Below are positions 1-7,497 of a stretch of 31,136 nucleotides of DNA, piece after piece; position 1 is the stretch's first letter; each line of letters opens with the position of its first letter. Origin of the DNA: OMSK01 sp902492995 (lineage in GTDB: Bacteria > Bacillota_I > Bacilli_A > RF39 > UBA660); the NCBI GenBank assembly GCA_902492995.1, contig CABUNR010000012.1:1-31136 (forward strand), in the 5' to 3' direction. Below the pieces are notes generated by a model. That model made no database searches, was not told where the DNA came from, and saw nothing but the letters and a program-made list of their open reading frames with translations. The position numbers and the translations under genes are program-made.

Positions 1-85
1 TTGCGATTAAAGCTATTATAGCTAGTATTACTATTACTGCTAAAAGCTCTATTAAAGTAAATCCTTTTTTACTATTTGTTATCAT
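1..85 (-). CDS. Type IV prepilin-like protein, N-terminal part (cut by window edge)
   Basis: The gene starts at the ATG at 83-85 and runs off the left edge, so only 28 residues are visible. They begin MITNSKKGFTLIELLAVIVI, which is the class III signal of type IV prepilins. It has a short basic leader ending in Gly, a cleavage site before Phe, Glu at mature position 5, and then a hydrophobic helix. In the family, a prepilin peptidase cleaves after the Gly and methylates the Phe, and the subunit enters a pilus or competence pseudopilus. An AGAGGT ribosome site lies six bases upstream. It follows the dnaJ terminator, so it is probably a separate unit. Whether it is a major pilin, a ComGC-like protein or a minor pseudopilin cannot be told from the fragment. 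Confidence 0.85.
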   Translation of the reverse strand, partial: MITNSKKGFTLIELLAVIVILAIIALIA

Positions 86-116
86 ATTTTTACCTCTTTT
101 CTATCATATTAATGAT

Positions 117-149
117 ATCAAAAAAAGTAGTTTTTGTAAACTACCTTTT
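117..149 (-). terminator. Terminator after dnaJ
   Basis: The hairpin GTAGTTT (127-133) / AAACTAC (138-144) has a four-base loop and an A-T extension across one mismatch. On the minus strand it is followed by a run of T from 126 downward. The dnaJ stop codon sits at its base, so it should end the hrcA-dnaJ operon transcript. Confidence 0.75.
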
Positions 150-1251
150 ATAAGTATTTTTCTACAGTTTTATATTCATTATTTGGATCTAAATTTGTTT
201 TAGACAATTCTTCAAATAATTTTTTTTGATCTCTTGATATTTTTTTTGGAATAATTACATCTATTATAACATACATATTTCCTTTAATGTGATTATTAAC
301 ATTAGATATTCCTTTTCCTTTTAATCTATGTTTATCTCCTGTTTGACTTCCTTCTGGTATTGATAATTTTACATTACCATATATAGTTGGTATTTCTTTT
401 TTGCATCCAAGTACTGCTTCTGATATTGTTATTGGAAGTGTAAGATAAATATCATCTTCGTCCCTTTCAAAAAGTGGATGAGATTTTACTTTAAATTCTA
501 AGTAAACATCGCCATTTTCTCCACCGTTGTATCCAGCTTCTCCTTTACCTGGAATTCTAAGTTTATTTAAAGTATTTACACCTGCTGGTATTTTTACTTC
601 AAGGGTTTTATTTACTTTAACTTTTCCTGTACCTTTACATTTACTACATTTTTTTTCAAACGTGTAGCCTGATCCTGAACATGTATGACAAGTTGTTCTT
701 GATTGGAAAACACCAAACATTGTTCTTTGTTCTACTGTTTCAACACCTGTTCCATTGCATGTAGGACATGTTTTTTTAGAATGACCCCCTTCACCATTAC
801 ATTCACTACAATCTTCATTTATATTAAGTTTTATATCTTTATTACATCCAAATGCTGCTTCTTCAAATGTTAATTCAACATTTATTAAAGTATCCCTACC
901 TCTTCTTGCATTTTTCTTACCAGTTCTTCTGGAACTTCCAAATCCAAAACTTCCTCCAAATAAATCTTCAAATATATCAGAAAAATCAAAATCTCCAAAA
1001 TCAAATCCAGCACTACCTGCTCCACCGCCTTGGAAAGCTGAGTGTCCATATTTATCATATTGACTTCTTTTTTGTGCATCTGATAAAACAGCATATGCTT
1101 CTTGAGCTTCTTTAAATTTTTCTGCTGCATCTGGTTCTTTTGATACATCTGGATGATATTTTTTTGCAAGTTTACGGAATGCTGATTTTATTTCTGCTTC
1201 ACTTGCATTTTTATCAACACCAAGTACTTCATAATAATCTTTTTTGTTCAT
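148..1251 (-). CDS. dnaJ: Chaperone protein DnaJ (Hsp40)
   Basis: This is the co-chaperone that stimulates DnaK ATP hydrolysis and delivers unfolded clients. The 367-residue protein has the full class I layout. The J domain is at about 3-65 with the HPD tripeptide at 33-35. A Gly/Phe-rich linker (about 75-115) follows, then a zinc domain with four CxxCxGxG-type motifs (CSECNGEG, CPTCNGTG, CHTCSGSG, CSKCKGTG), then the C-terminal substrate-binding domains. An upstream in-frame GTG would add three residues. The ATG at 1249-1251 is preferred because AGGAAG lies eight bases before it. That ribosome site overlaps the stop codon of the upstream peptidase gene, with a 12-base gap, so translation is likely coupled. 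It is the last gene of the HrcA-controlled operon. Confidence 0.98.
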   Translation of the reverse strand: MNKKDYYEVLGVDKNASEAEIKSAFRKLAKKYHPDVSKEPDAAEKFKEAQEAYAVLSDAQKRSQYDKYGHSAFQGGGAGSAGFDFGDFDFSDIFEDLFGGSFGFGSSRRTGKKNARRGRDTLINVELTFEEAAFGCNKDIKLNINEDCSECNGEGGHSKKTCPTCNGTGVETVEQRTMFGVFQSRTTCHTCSGSGYTFEKKCSKCKGTGKVKVNKTLEVKIPAGVNTLNKLRIPGKGEAGYNGGENGDVYLEFKVKSHPLFERDEDDIYLTLPITISEAVLGCKKEIPTIYGNVKLSIPEGSQTGDKHRLKGKGISNVNNHIKGNMYVIIDVIIPKKISRDQKKLFEELSKTNLDPNNEYKTVEKYL

Positions 1252-1263
1252 AAATCTCACTTC

Positions 1264-3054
1264 CTAACTATTATATAACTTCTTAAATTCTTCTATTGTT
1301 TCATCAAATTTTTTAATAGCACTTTCATATATTTTTTTATCTTCTAAATCTATTCCAAGTATCTTAAATGTATCAGTAATATTTACATTCCATCCTGTCT
1401 TTAAAAATTTTATGTATTTCTCAATCATTTCTTTATTACCCTTTATTATTTCATTAGAAACGAAAATTGCTACTGATATACAAACGGCATAACTAAGTAA
1501 ATAGAAAAACATATAGAAATGACTTCTGGAAACCCAACTTATAATTTCATATTCACTATCTAACTCTTCAATTGGATAAAATTTCTTCAAACTCTCCTCA
1601 TTTAAGTTGCATAAAAATTCTTTTGTTAATACTCCACCATTTTCAACATATTTATACATTTCTTTTTCAAAATCGCCCTCTTGAACAGCTCCAAATAAAT
1701 TAGAGTATATTACACTTAAAAGATTAGACAATCCAACTAATGCATCTTTTTTGTTGTCACTATTTGCAAAATAATTTGATAATAAACATTCATTAGTAAG
1801 TGAAGCAACCTCTGCAACAATATTATAATTTCCACTATATATTTCATCGTTATTTTCATACATATATTGATGATTAGTGAAGTGCCCTCCTTCATGAATC
1901 AAAGTAGATATTGACTCGAAATTACCATTAAAGCTCATAAGTATTTTAGAATTAATTTTATCACTTGATGAAATGTTATAACCTCCGGAACATTTTCCTT
2001 TATATTGACAATAATCAACACATCTTTCATCAATCAATCTTTTAAAGTGTATATAATAATCTTCGCCCAATGGTTTTATTGCCTCTAACACTATTTTTTG
2101 TGCCTCTTCTATTGTATACTCTTTATCTGATTCATATAATTTTATGGTATTATCCCATGGCATAATTCTATCAACGTTAAAAACTTCAGCTTTTAAATCC
2201 CAATATTTTTTTATTACATCTTTATTTTCTACACATGCATCAATTAATACTTGAAAGACTTTATCAGATAATCTTAAATCAAATAATTTTGAATCCCATG
2301 TAGTTTTATAATTGTAAATATTTGCTAATGTTTTTTCTGTTTTAACATAATTATTTAATAATCCTGCAGATATTTCTACATATTGTTTTTTAACTTTATT
2401 AAATTGATTATATACTTGTTTTCTTTTTTCCCTAGATAATTTTTGCATCAAAGATCTATAATTTGTATTTGTCAATGTTTCTTCTGTTCCATCATCCATT
2501 ATTACCTTACCATAATCATGGCATAAGTTTAATAGAGTTGAAGACATTTGACTATAACTACTTAATGTATTTGTTAATGAACTAACTAATGCTTCTTTTT
2601 CACTATCTAAAACATGTTCTTTATATCTATAATCTTCATCTAAAAGTACTTTATATTTTAATAATTTTTCATTATCAAATAATTTTTCATATTCTTCTTT
2701 TGTTAATGATAATAATTCTGGCTTGAAAAATGAAGTGATTATAGAGTAATTTGTTTCTAATTCATCAATTTTTCCTAAATCTTCTTTTGCTTGTGAATTA
2801 GATAAATCTTCATCAGATTGTGTTATTGCATATATGTATAAATCTATTATTTTATTTTTAATTGAAACATTTTTTTTCAAAAATTCTAATAATTTTTCAC
2901 TTTCCTTTAATTTACCTTTATATTTTTTTAATTCAACAAATTCATTTTTTACCTTTTCATACTCATTATAAAAATCTTCCTTCGTCTTGTAAAAATCTGT
3001 TAAATCCCATCTATATTTTATAGGTACATCATTTCTCGTGTTATATTTTTCCAT
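1264..3054 (-). CDS. pepF: Oligoendopeptidase F, M3 family zinc peptidase
   Basis: This is a cytoplasmic metallopeptidase of the M3/PepF family, which cleaves short peptides. The 596-residue length is normal for the family. The zinc-binding HExxH motif is visible as HEGGH at 387-391, inside the family context LIHEGGHFTNHQ, with a likely third ligand in the AEVASLTNE stretch about 25 residues later. There is no signal peptide. The start ATG has AAAGGAG at the right distance. It lies between dnaK and dnaJ, 58 bases after dnaK and 12 bases before dnaJ, in the same orientation and without a terminator. It is therefore probably co-transcribed with the chaperones and heat-inducible. A role in clearing peptides made from damaged proteins would fit, but that is inference. 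Confidence 0.92.
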   Translation of the reverse strand: MEKYNTRNDVPIKYRWDLTDFYKTKEDFYNEYEKVKNEFVELKKYKGKLKESEKLLEFLKKNVSIKNKIIDLYIYAITQSDEDLSNSQAKEDLGKIDELETNYSIITSFFKPELLSLTKEEYEKLFDNEKLLKYKVLLDEDYRYKEHVLDSEKEALVSSLTNTLSSYSQMSSTLLNLCHDYGKVIMDDGTEETLTNTNYRSLMQKLSREKRKQVYNQFNKVKKQYVEISAGLLNNYVKTEKTLANIYNYKTTWDSKLFDLRLSDKVFQVLIDACVENKDVIKKYWDLKAEVFNVDRIMPWDNTIKLYESDKEYTIEEAQKIVLEAIKPLGEDYYIHFKRLIDERCVDYCQYKGKCSGGYNISSSDKINSKILMSFNGNFESISTLIHEGGHFTNHQYMYENNDEIYSGNYNIVAEVASLTNECLLSNYFANSDNKKDALVGLSNLLSVIYSNLFGAVQEGDFEKEMYKYVENGGVLTKEFLCNLNEESLKKFYPIEELDSEYEIISWVSRSHFYMFFYLLSYAVCISVAIFVSNEIIKGNKEMIEKYIKFLKTGWNVNITDTFKILGIDLEDKKIYESAIKKFDETIEEFKKLYNS

Positions 3055-3070
3055 TTTTTCTCCTTTAATA

Positions 3071-3101
3071 GTGATAAAGTTCTAGATAACTAGAACTTCA
3101 C
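3071..3101 (-). other. Intercistronic hairpin between dnaK and pepF
   Basis: A perfect 9-base stem, AAGTTCTAG (3077-3085) and CTAGAACTT (3090-3098), with an ATAA loop. It is extended by GTG/CAC (3071-3073 and 3099-3101) across a three-base bulge. No T run follows in the direction of transcription, so it is not a typical intrinsic terminator. An mRNA processing or stability element separating dnaK from pepF-dnaJ is more likely. Confidence 0.6.
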
Positions 3102-3112
3102 CAAATTATTTT

Positions 3113-4945
3113 TTATTTTTCTTCAAATTCTGCATCAACTACTGTGTCATCTTTTTTATCACTATTTGATGTTTCTGATGAATCATTTGATTCATTATTT
3201 TCTTGTGCTGATTTAGCAGCTTCTTCATATACTTTTGTTGCAAAAGCCATAGCTGTTTCACTTAATGCATCTTTTTTAGTTTTGATATCATCTACGTTAT
3301 CACTTTCAAGTGCATCTTTTAATTCTTTTATTTGTTTTTCAGCTTTTTCTTTATCTTCACTGCTTACCTTATCACCAAGATCTTTTAATGATTTTTCAGT
3401 TTGGAATACTAATTGTTCTGCTTCATTTTTTACATCTGCAGCTTCTTTTTTCTTTGTATCAGCTTCACGATTAGCTTCTGCTTCTTTTACCATTTTATCT
3501 ATTTCTTCATCTGATAAGTTTGTTGAAGATGTTATTGTAATTGATTGTTCTTTTCCTGTTCCCATATCTTTTGCTTTAACATTTACAATACCATTAGCAT
3601 CTATATCAAATGTAACTTCAATTTGTGGCACACCTCTTGGTGCAGCTGGAATATTTGTAAGTTGGAATCTACCTAATGTTTTATTATCACTTGCCATTGG
3701 TCTTTCACCTTGTAGAACATGAATATCAACAGCTGGTTGATTATCTACAGCAGTTGAGAATACTTGACTCTTACTTGTTGGGATTGTTGTATTTCTTGGA
3801 ATTAATACTGTACAAACATTTCCTAATGTTTCAATACCAAGTGAAAGTGGTGTTACATCTAGAAGAACTATATCATCAACTTCTCCTTGAAGTACTCCAC
3901 CTTGAATTGCAGCACCCATAGCAACTACTTCATCTGGATTAACTCCTTTTGATGGTTCTTTACCAAGTTCTGCTTTAATTAAATCAACAACTTTAGGAAT
4001 TCTTGTAGATCCACCTACTAATAATACTTTATCAATATCATTTTTAGTTAAATTAGCATCTTTTAAAGCTTTTCTAACTGGTTCTAGAGTTGACTCTAAT
4101 AAATCACCTATTAAATCTTCAAATTTAGCTTTTGTTAAATTAACAGATAAATGAAGTGGTCCATTTTCTCCTTGTGTAATAAATGGAATTGAAATTTCTG
4201 TTTGACTCATTCCACTTAAGTCTTTTTTAGCTTTTTCTGCTGCATCTTTTATTCTTTGCATAGCCATTTTATCGTCACTTAAGTCAATTCCATTTTCCCT
4301 CTTGAATTCATCAACTAAATAATCCATTATTCTATTATCAAAGTCATCTCCACCTAGATGGTTATTACCACTTGTAGATAATACTTCAAATACTCCATCT
4401 CCTAATTCAAGAATTGAAACATCAAATGTTCCACCACCTAAATCGTATACTAACACTTTTTCATTTTTATCTTGTTTATCAAGACCATAAGCAAGTGCTG
4501 CTGCAGTTGGTTCATTAATAATTCTTTCTACTTCAAGTCCTGCAATCTTACCTGCGTTTTTAGTTGCTTGTCTTTGTGCATCATTAAAATATGCTGGAAC
4601 TGTTATAACGGCTTTAGTTACTTTTTCACCTAAATATGATTCTGCCGAATTTTTAAGATCTGTTAAAATCATTGCTGATATTTCTTCTGCAGTATAATCT
4701 TTTCCATTAACGTGAACCTTTTCACTTGTTCCCATTTTTCTTTTTATTGAATATACTACATCTGGATTTGTAATCATTTGGTTCTTTGCTTTAATACCAA
4801 CAATTATATCTCCATTTTTAAATGCTACTACTGATGGAGTAGTACGACTTCCTTCTAGATTTGCTATAACTTTAGCTTCTCCACCTTCATAAACACTTAC
4901 ACAACTATTTGTTGTTCCTAAATCTATACCTATTGTTTTACTCAT
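3113..4945 (-). CDS. dnaK: Chaperone protein DnaK (Hsp70)
   Basis: The 610-residue Hsp70 binds exposed hydrophobic segments in an ATP-driven cycle with DnaJ and GrpE. The nucleotide-binding domain begins with the phosphate loop IGIDLGTTNSCVSVYEG and carries NEPTAAALAYGLD, DLGGGTFDVS and LVGGSTRIPKV. The substrate-binding domain (about 360-510) contains LGIETLGNV. A helical lid and an acidic, Ser/Asn-rich tail ending DAEFEEK follow. The short N-terminal lobe, without the insert of Gram-negative DnaK, agrees with a Gram-positive origin. AAAGGTGAT precedes the ATG, and grpE ends 14 bases upstream. Expression should follow HrcA/CIRCE control at the head of the operon. Confidence 0.99.
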   Translation of the reverse strand: MSKTIGIDLGTTNSCVSVYEGGEAKVIANLEGSRTTPSVVAFKNGDIIVGIKAKNQMITNPDVVYSIKRKMGTSEKVHVNGKDYTAEEISAMILTDLKNSAESYLGEKVTKAVITVPAYFNDAQRQATKNAGKIAGLEVERIINEPTAAALAYGLDKQDKNEKVLVYDLGGGTFDVSILELGDGVFEVLSTSGNNHLGGDDFDNRIMDYLVDEFKRENGIDLSDDKMAMQRIKDAAEKAKKDLSGMSQTEISIPFITQGENGPLHLSVNLTKAKFEDLIGDLLESTLEPVRKALKDANLTKNDIDKVLLVGGSTRIPKVVDLIKAELGKEPSKGVNPDEVVAMGAAIQGGVLQGEVDDIVLLDVTPLSLGIETLGNVCTVLIPRNTTIPTSKSQVFSTAVDNQPAVDIHVLQGERPMASDNKTLGRFQLTNIPAAPRGVPQIEVTFDIDANGIVNVKAKDMGTGKEQSITITSSTNLSDEEIDKMVKEAEANREADTKKKEAADVKNEAEQLVFQTEKSLKDLGDKVSSEDKEKAEKQIKELKDALESDNVDDIKTKKDALSETAMAFATKVYEEAAKSAQENNESNDSSETSNSDKKDDTVVDAEFEEK

Positions 4946-4959
4946 AATATCACCTTTCC

Positions 4960-5640
4960 TTATTCACTAACTTTAACCATAGCTGGTCTAATTACTTTAT
5001 CTTTAAGTATATATCCTTTTCTTAATACATCAATAACAATTCCTGATTCTTTATCAGATTTCTCAGTCATTACTGCTTGATGATAAGTTGGATCAAATGG
5101 TTTATTAACACCATCAATTGGTTTTATTTCAAATTTTTCTAATACAGTAAGTAAATTACCGTATATCATTTTAAATCCTTTTAAGAATTTTGATACTTCG
5201 TCTTCTAAATTATCATCATCCATTTTTATAGCATTTTCAAAATTATCTATAATTGGAAGCATTTCAAGTATTAAATCCTCATTTGAATATTTTAGAAGTT
5301 TTGATACTTCATCATCTTTACGACGTCTATAATTAATTACTTCAGCTTTTTCTCTTAGTAATTTTTCATTTAAATCATTAACTACCTTTAATGTTTCTTC
5401 TAATTTTTTTTCTAATTCTTGTTCTTTTTTATTTTTTTTATTTTTATGCAATTTAGAGTTGGATTCTTTTTCTACAGTGCTATTATCTTCATGTGTATTG
5501 CATTCTCCTTTGCAACAATCATCTGTACAATTACATTCTTCTATAGGATTTTCTTTGCAATTACATTCTTCTTTACAATTACACTCTTCTTTACAGCATT
5601 CGTTATTTTTATCTATTTCTTTATTTATTTCTTCTTTCAT
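4960..5640 (-). CDS. grpE: GrpE nucleotide exchange factor with a cysteine-rich N-terminal extension
   Basis: GrpE dimers release ADP from DnaK. The C-terminal two-thirds of this 226-residue protein is ordinary GrpE: a long coiled coil (about 70-135, with NYRRRKDDE) and the beta domain with the family signature around PFDPTYHQAV and VLRKGYILKDKVIRPAMVKVSE. The first 50 or so residues are unusual. They hold eleven cysteines in repeated CC, CxC and ECNC units, with acidic and lysine residues between them, before a charged stretch leads into the coil. GrpE proteins often have an acidic disordered N-terminus, but cysteines there are not typical. The tail could bind metal or respond to thiol oxidation, which is inference. 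It sits 12 bases after hrcA and is co-transcribed with it. Confidence 0.96.
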   Translation of the reverse strand: MKEEINKEIDKNNECCKEECNCKEECNCKENPIEECNCTDDCCKGECNTHEDNSTVEKESNSKLHKNKKNKKEQELEKKLEETLKVVNDLNEKLLREKAEVINYRRRKDDEVSKLLKYSNEDLILEMLPIIDNFENAIKMDDDNLEDEVSKFLKGFKMIYGNLLTVLEKFEIKPIDGVNKPFDPTYHQAVMTEKSDKESGIVIDVLRKGYILKDKVIRPAMVKVSE

Positions 5641-5652
5641 TGTACTTCCTTT

Positions 5653-6642
5653 CTAATTTTTTTCTATATTTTCTTTTATATATTCTAAAAGCATTGTTGC
5701 TCTATCATATTCCATTCTTTTTGGGCCTACAATTGCAATTGTTCCTTCAACGCCATTTACATTATACTTTGTTTTAATTATTGTTACATCATCATCAAAT
5801 TCGTTTTCACTACCAATATAAATATTTACGCCATTTTCTTCTTCTTTTATACTGCTTATAAAATTTTTATCTTCAAATTTAGAAATTATTTTTTTAATTT
5901 TATCAGCATCACTAAATTCTGGCTGTTTTAAAATATTTGCTCTACCTTTCATTTTTATATTTGATTCTGTTGTAACATCATTTATAAAATTACAGAAAGC
6001 ATCAAATAATTGTTTTTGAGAATTAACATTATCTCTAATAATTGGTTTTACTTCAAATTCAAGTTTAGCAGCTACTTCATCAATTGGTGTTCCAACTATA
6101 TGTTTGTTTATTATATCAATTGTTTGTTTTATTTCTAAAACAGATATTTTCTCATCTAATATAACGTTTCTATTTTCAACATGGCCTTTATCAGTAACAA
6201 TAATAGCAACTAAATTATTTTCGTTTATAGGAATTACTTCTACTTTACTTATTTTATTTTCATTTGATGTATTTCCTAAGGATATCAATGTACAATTTGT
6301 AAGTTCAGATACAATTTCTAAGCTTTTTTCAATTGTATCGCTTAATACAAGTGAACTATTATCAAATATTGTTTGAAGTTTTAAAATATCATCTTTGTTT
6401 AATTCTTTTGATTCCATTATATTATCTACATAATATCTATATCCTATCTCACTTGGAATTCTTCCTGATGATGTATGCGTTTTTTCTAGATATCCTAAAT
6501 CTTCTAAATAACTCATTTCATTTCTAATTGTTGCACTTGAACAATCTAATTCTTGTTCTAATGACTTAGAACCGATTGGTTTGGCTGTTTTGATATATTC
6601 TTCAACAATTAATTTTAATAATTTTGTTTGTCTACTATTCAC
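5653..6642 (-). CDS. hrcA: Heat-inducible transcription repressor HrcA
   Basis: HrcA represses chaperone operons by binding CIRCE (TTAGCACTC-N9-GAGTGCTAA) and depends on GroEL for its folding. The 329-residue protein starts with a winged helix-turn-helix: MNSRQTKLLKLIVEEYIKTA, then GSKSLEQ, and CSSATIRNEMSYLEDLGYLEKTHTSSGRIP as the recognition part (about 25-60). The GAF-like core with the HrcA insert follows and ends in IAIVGPKRMEYDRATMLLEY. The start is a GTG (6640-6642) six bases after AGGAGG. It is first in the operon, directly behind its promoter and operator, so it represses itself and grpE-dnaK-pepF-dnaJ. Confidence 0.98.
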   Translation of the reverse strand: MNSRQTKLLKLIVEEYIKTAKPIGSKSLEQELDCSSATIRNEMSYLEDLGYLEKTHTSSGRIPSEIGYRYYVDNIMESKELNKDDILKLQTIFDNSSLVLSDTIEKSLEIVSELTNCTLISLGNTSNENKISKVEVIPINENNLVAIIVTDKGHVENRNVILDEKISVLEIKQTIDIINKHIVGTPIDEVAAKLEFEVKPIIRDNVNSQKQLFDAFCNFINDVTTESNIKMKGRANILKQPEFSDADKIKKIISKFEDKNFISSIKEEENGVNIYIGSENEFDDDVTIIKTKYNVNGVEGTIAIVGPKRMEYDRATMLLEYIKENIEKN

Positions 6643-6654
6643 AAAACACCTCCT

Positions 6655-6681
6655 TTAGCACTCTCTAACCCTAACTGCCTA
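6655..6681 (-). promoter_or_regulatory. Second, degenerate CIRCE-like element
   Basis: On the minus strand a perfect CIRCE right arm GAGTGCTAA (6655-6663) is preceded, after nine bases, by TAGGCAGTT, which keeps five of nine left-arm positions. It lies after the expected transcription start and touches the hrcA ribosome site. It may be a weak second HrcA site or the remnant of one. Confidence 0.5.
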
Positions 6682-6685
6682 TTTC

Positions 6686-6714
6686 ATTATACTATTATAT
6701 GTTAGCATTGTCAA
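6686..6714 (-). promoter_or_regulatory. Sigma-A promoter of the hrcA operon
   Basis: A perfect consensus promoter: TTGACA at 6709-6714, a 17-base spacer and TATAAT at 6686-6691. The predicted transcript start is near 6679, about 37 bases before the hrcA start codon. The -35 hexamer lies inside the CIRCE element, so bound HrcA should block polymerase. Confidence 0.92.
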
Positions 6715-6728
6715 TATATGAGTGCTAA
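6702..6728 (-). promoter_or_regulatory. CIRCE operator of HrcA
   Basis: Read on the minus strand: TTAGCACTC, nine bases, then CAATGCTAA. The left arm is perfect and the right arm differs from GAGTGCTAA at two positions (16 of 18 overall). The first of these mismatches is the C of the TTGACA hexamer that runs into the arm, so operator and promoter sequences appear to have been traded off. Confidence 0.9.
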
Positions 6729-6781
6729 TTTTTGACTTTTTTACATTTATTATTTTATGTAAATAAATTTTAAATATATTC

Positions 6782-6808
6782 AAAAAAAATGATATAAATT
6801 ATCATTTT
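6782..6808 (-). terminator. Terminator after sigE
   Basis: A nine-base stem AAAATGATA (6786-6794) / TATCATTTT (6800-6808) with a five-base loop. It is followed by T residues on the minus strand. It overlaps the sigE stop codon. Confidence 0.8.
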
Positions 6809-7496
6809 AACTTCCAACTATATTTTTTAATCTTTTTATAACTTTTTTTTCTATTCTAGATATATATGATTGACTTATTCCAAGCATTTTAGCAACATCT
6901 TTTTGTGTCATTTCATTTTGATCAAAAAGTCCGTATCTTAATATCATTATTTGTTTATCTCTTTTATTTAACTTGTTAATTTCTTCCTCTAATATTTTTT
7001 TATCATTTTCTTCTTCTATTCCTTTTGTAACTATATCAGCATCTGTACCCATTATATCTTCTAAATGTAATTCATTTCCTTCTGAATCATAGCTTAAACT
7101 ATCCTCAAATGAAACTTCTGTTTTTCTTTTTTTATTTTTTCTTAAATACATTAATATTTCATTATCAATACATCTTGATGCATAAGTTGCTAATTTGATA
7201 TTTTTATCTAATTTATAAGTATTTACTCCTTTTATAAGTCCAATTGTTCCGATGCTTACCAAATCTTCTAGATCAACTTTTGTATTCTCATATCTTTTAG
7301 CTAAATAAACGACTAGTCTTAAATTATGTTCTATAAGTTTTTGTCGTGCTTCTACATCACCATTCATAGATTTTTCAACATAAAATACTTCTTCTTCTTT
7401 TGATAATGGTTCTGGTAATTTGTCAGCACTTCCTATAAAAAAAATATTGTTATCATTTAAGATTTCTTTTATTATTTTAATTATTTTTTTTAACAT
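6807..7496 (-). CDS. sigE: Sporulation sigma factor pro-sigma-E
   Basis: Sigma-E directs early mother-cell transcription in endospore formation and is made as an inactive membrane-bound precursor. The protein of 229 residues has sigma region 2 (RQKLIEHNLRLVVYLAKRYE, VDLEDLVSIGTIGLIKGVNT, LATYASRCIDNEILMYLRKN) and region 4 with the helix-turn-helix TQKDVAKMLGISQSYISRIE. The start ATG at 7494-7496 is chosen because GGAGG precedes it by six bases; an earlier in-frame ATG has no ribosome site. The hydrophobic, basic pro-sequence aligns with Bacillus subtilis so that cleavage would fall in NNIF/FIGS, after residue 19, eight residues earlier than in B. subtilis. It starts one base after the spoIIGA stop. 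Confidence 0.97.
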   Translation of the reverse strand: MLKKIIKIIKEILNDNNIFFIGSADKLPEPLSKEEEVFYVEKSMNGDVEARQKLIEHNLRLVVYLAKRYENTKVDLEDLVSIGTIGLIKGVNTYKLDKNIKLATYASRCIDNEILMYLRKNKKRKTEVSFEDSLSYDSEGNELHLEDIMGTDADIVTKGIEEENDKKILEEEINKLNKRDKQIMILRYGLFDQNEMTQKDVAKMLGISQSYISRIEKKVIKRLKNIVGS

Positions 7497-7497
7497 A

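Noticed and set aside
102..117. Short palindrome TATCAT-ATTA-ATGATA between dnaJ and the prepilin gene
   Set aside because: Only six-base arms in very AT-rich DNA, with no promoter context; chance is likely.
3144..3921. Long open frames on the + strand opposite dnaK
   Set aside because: They are Ser/Phe- and Leu-rich mirrors of dnaK codons with no ribosome site or family resemblance.
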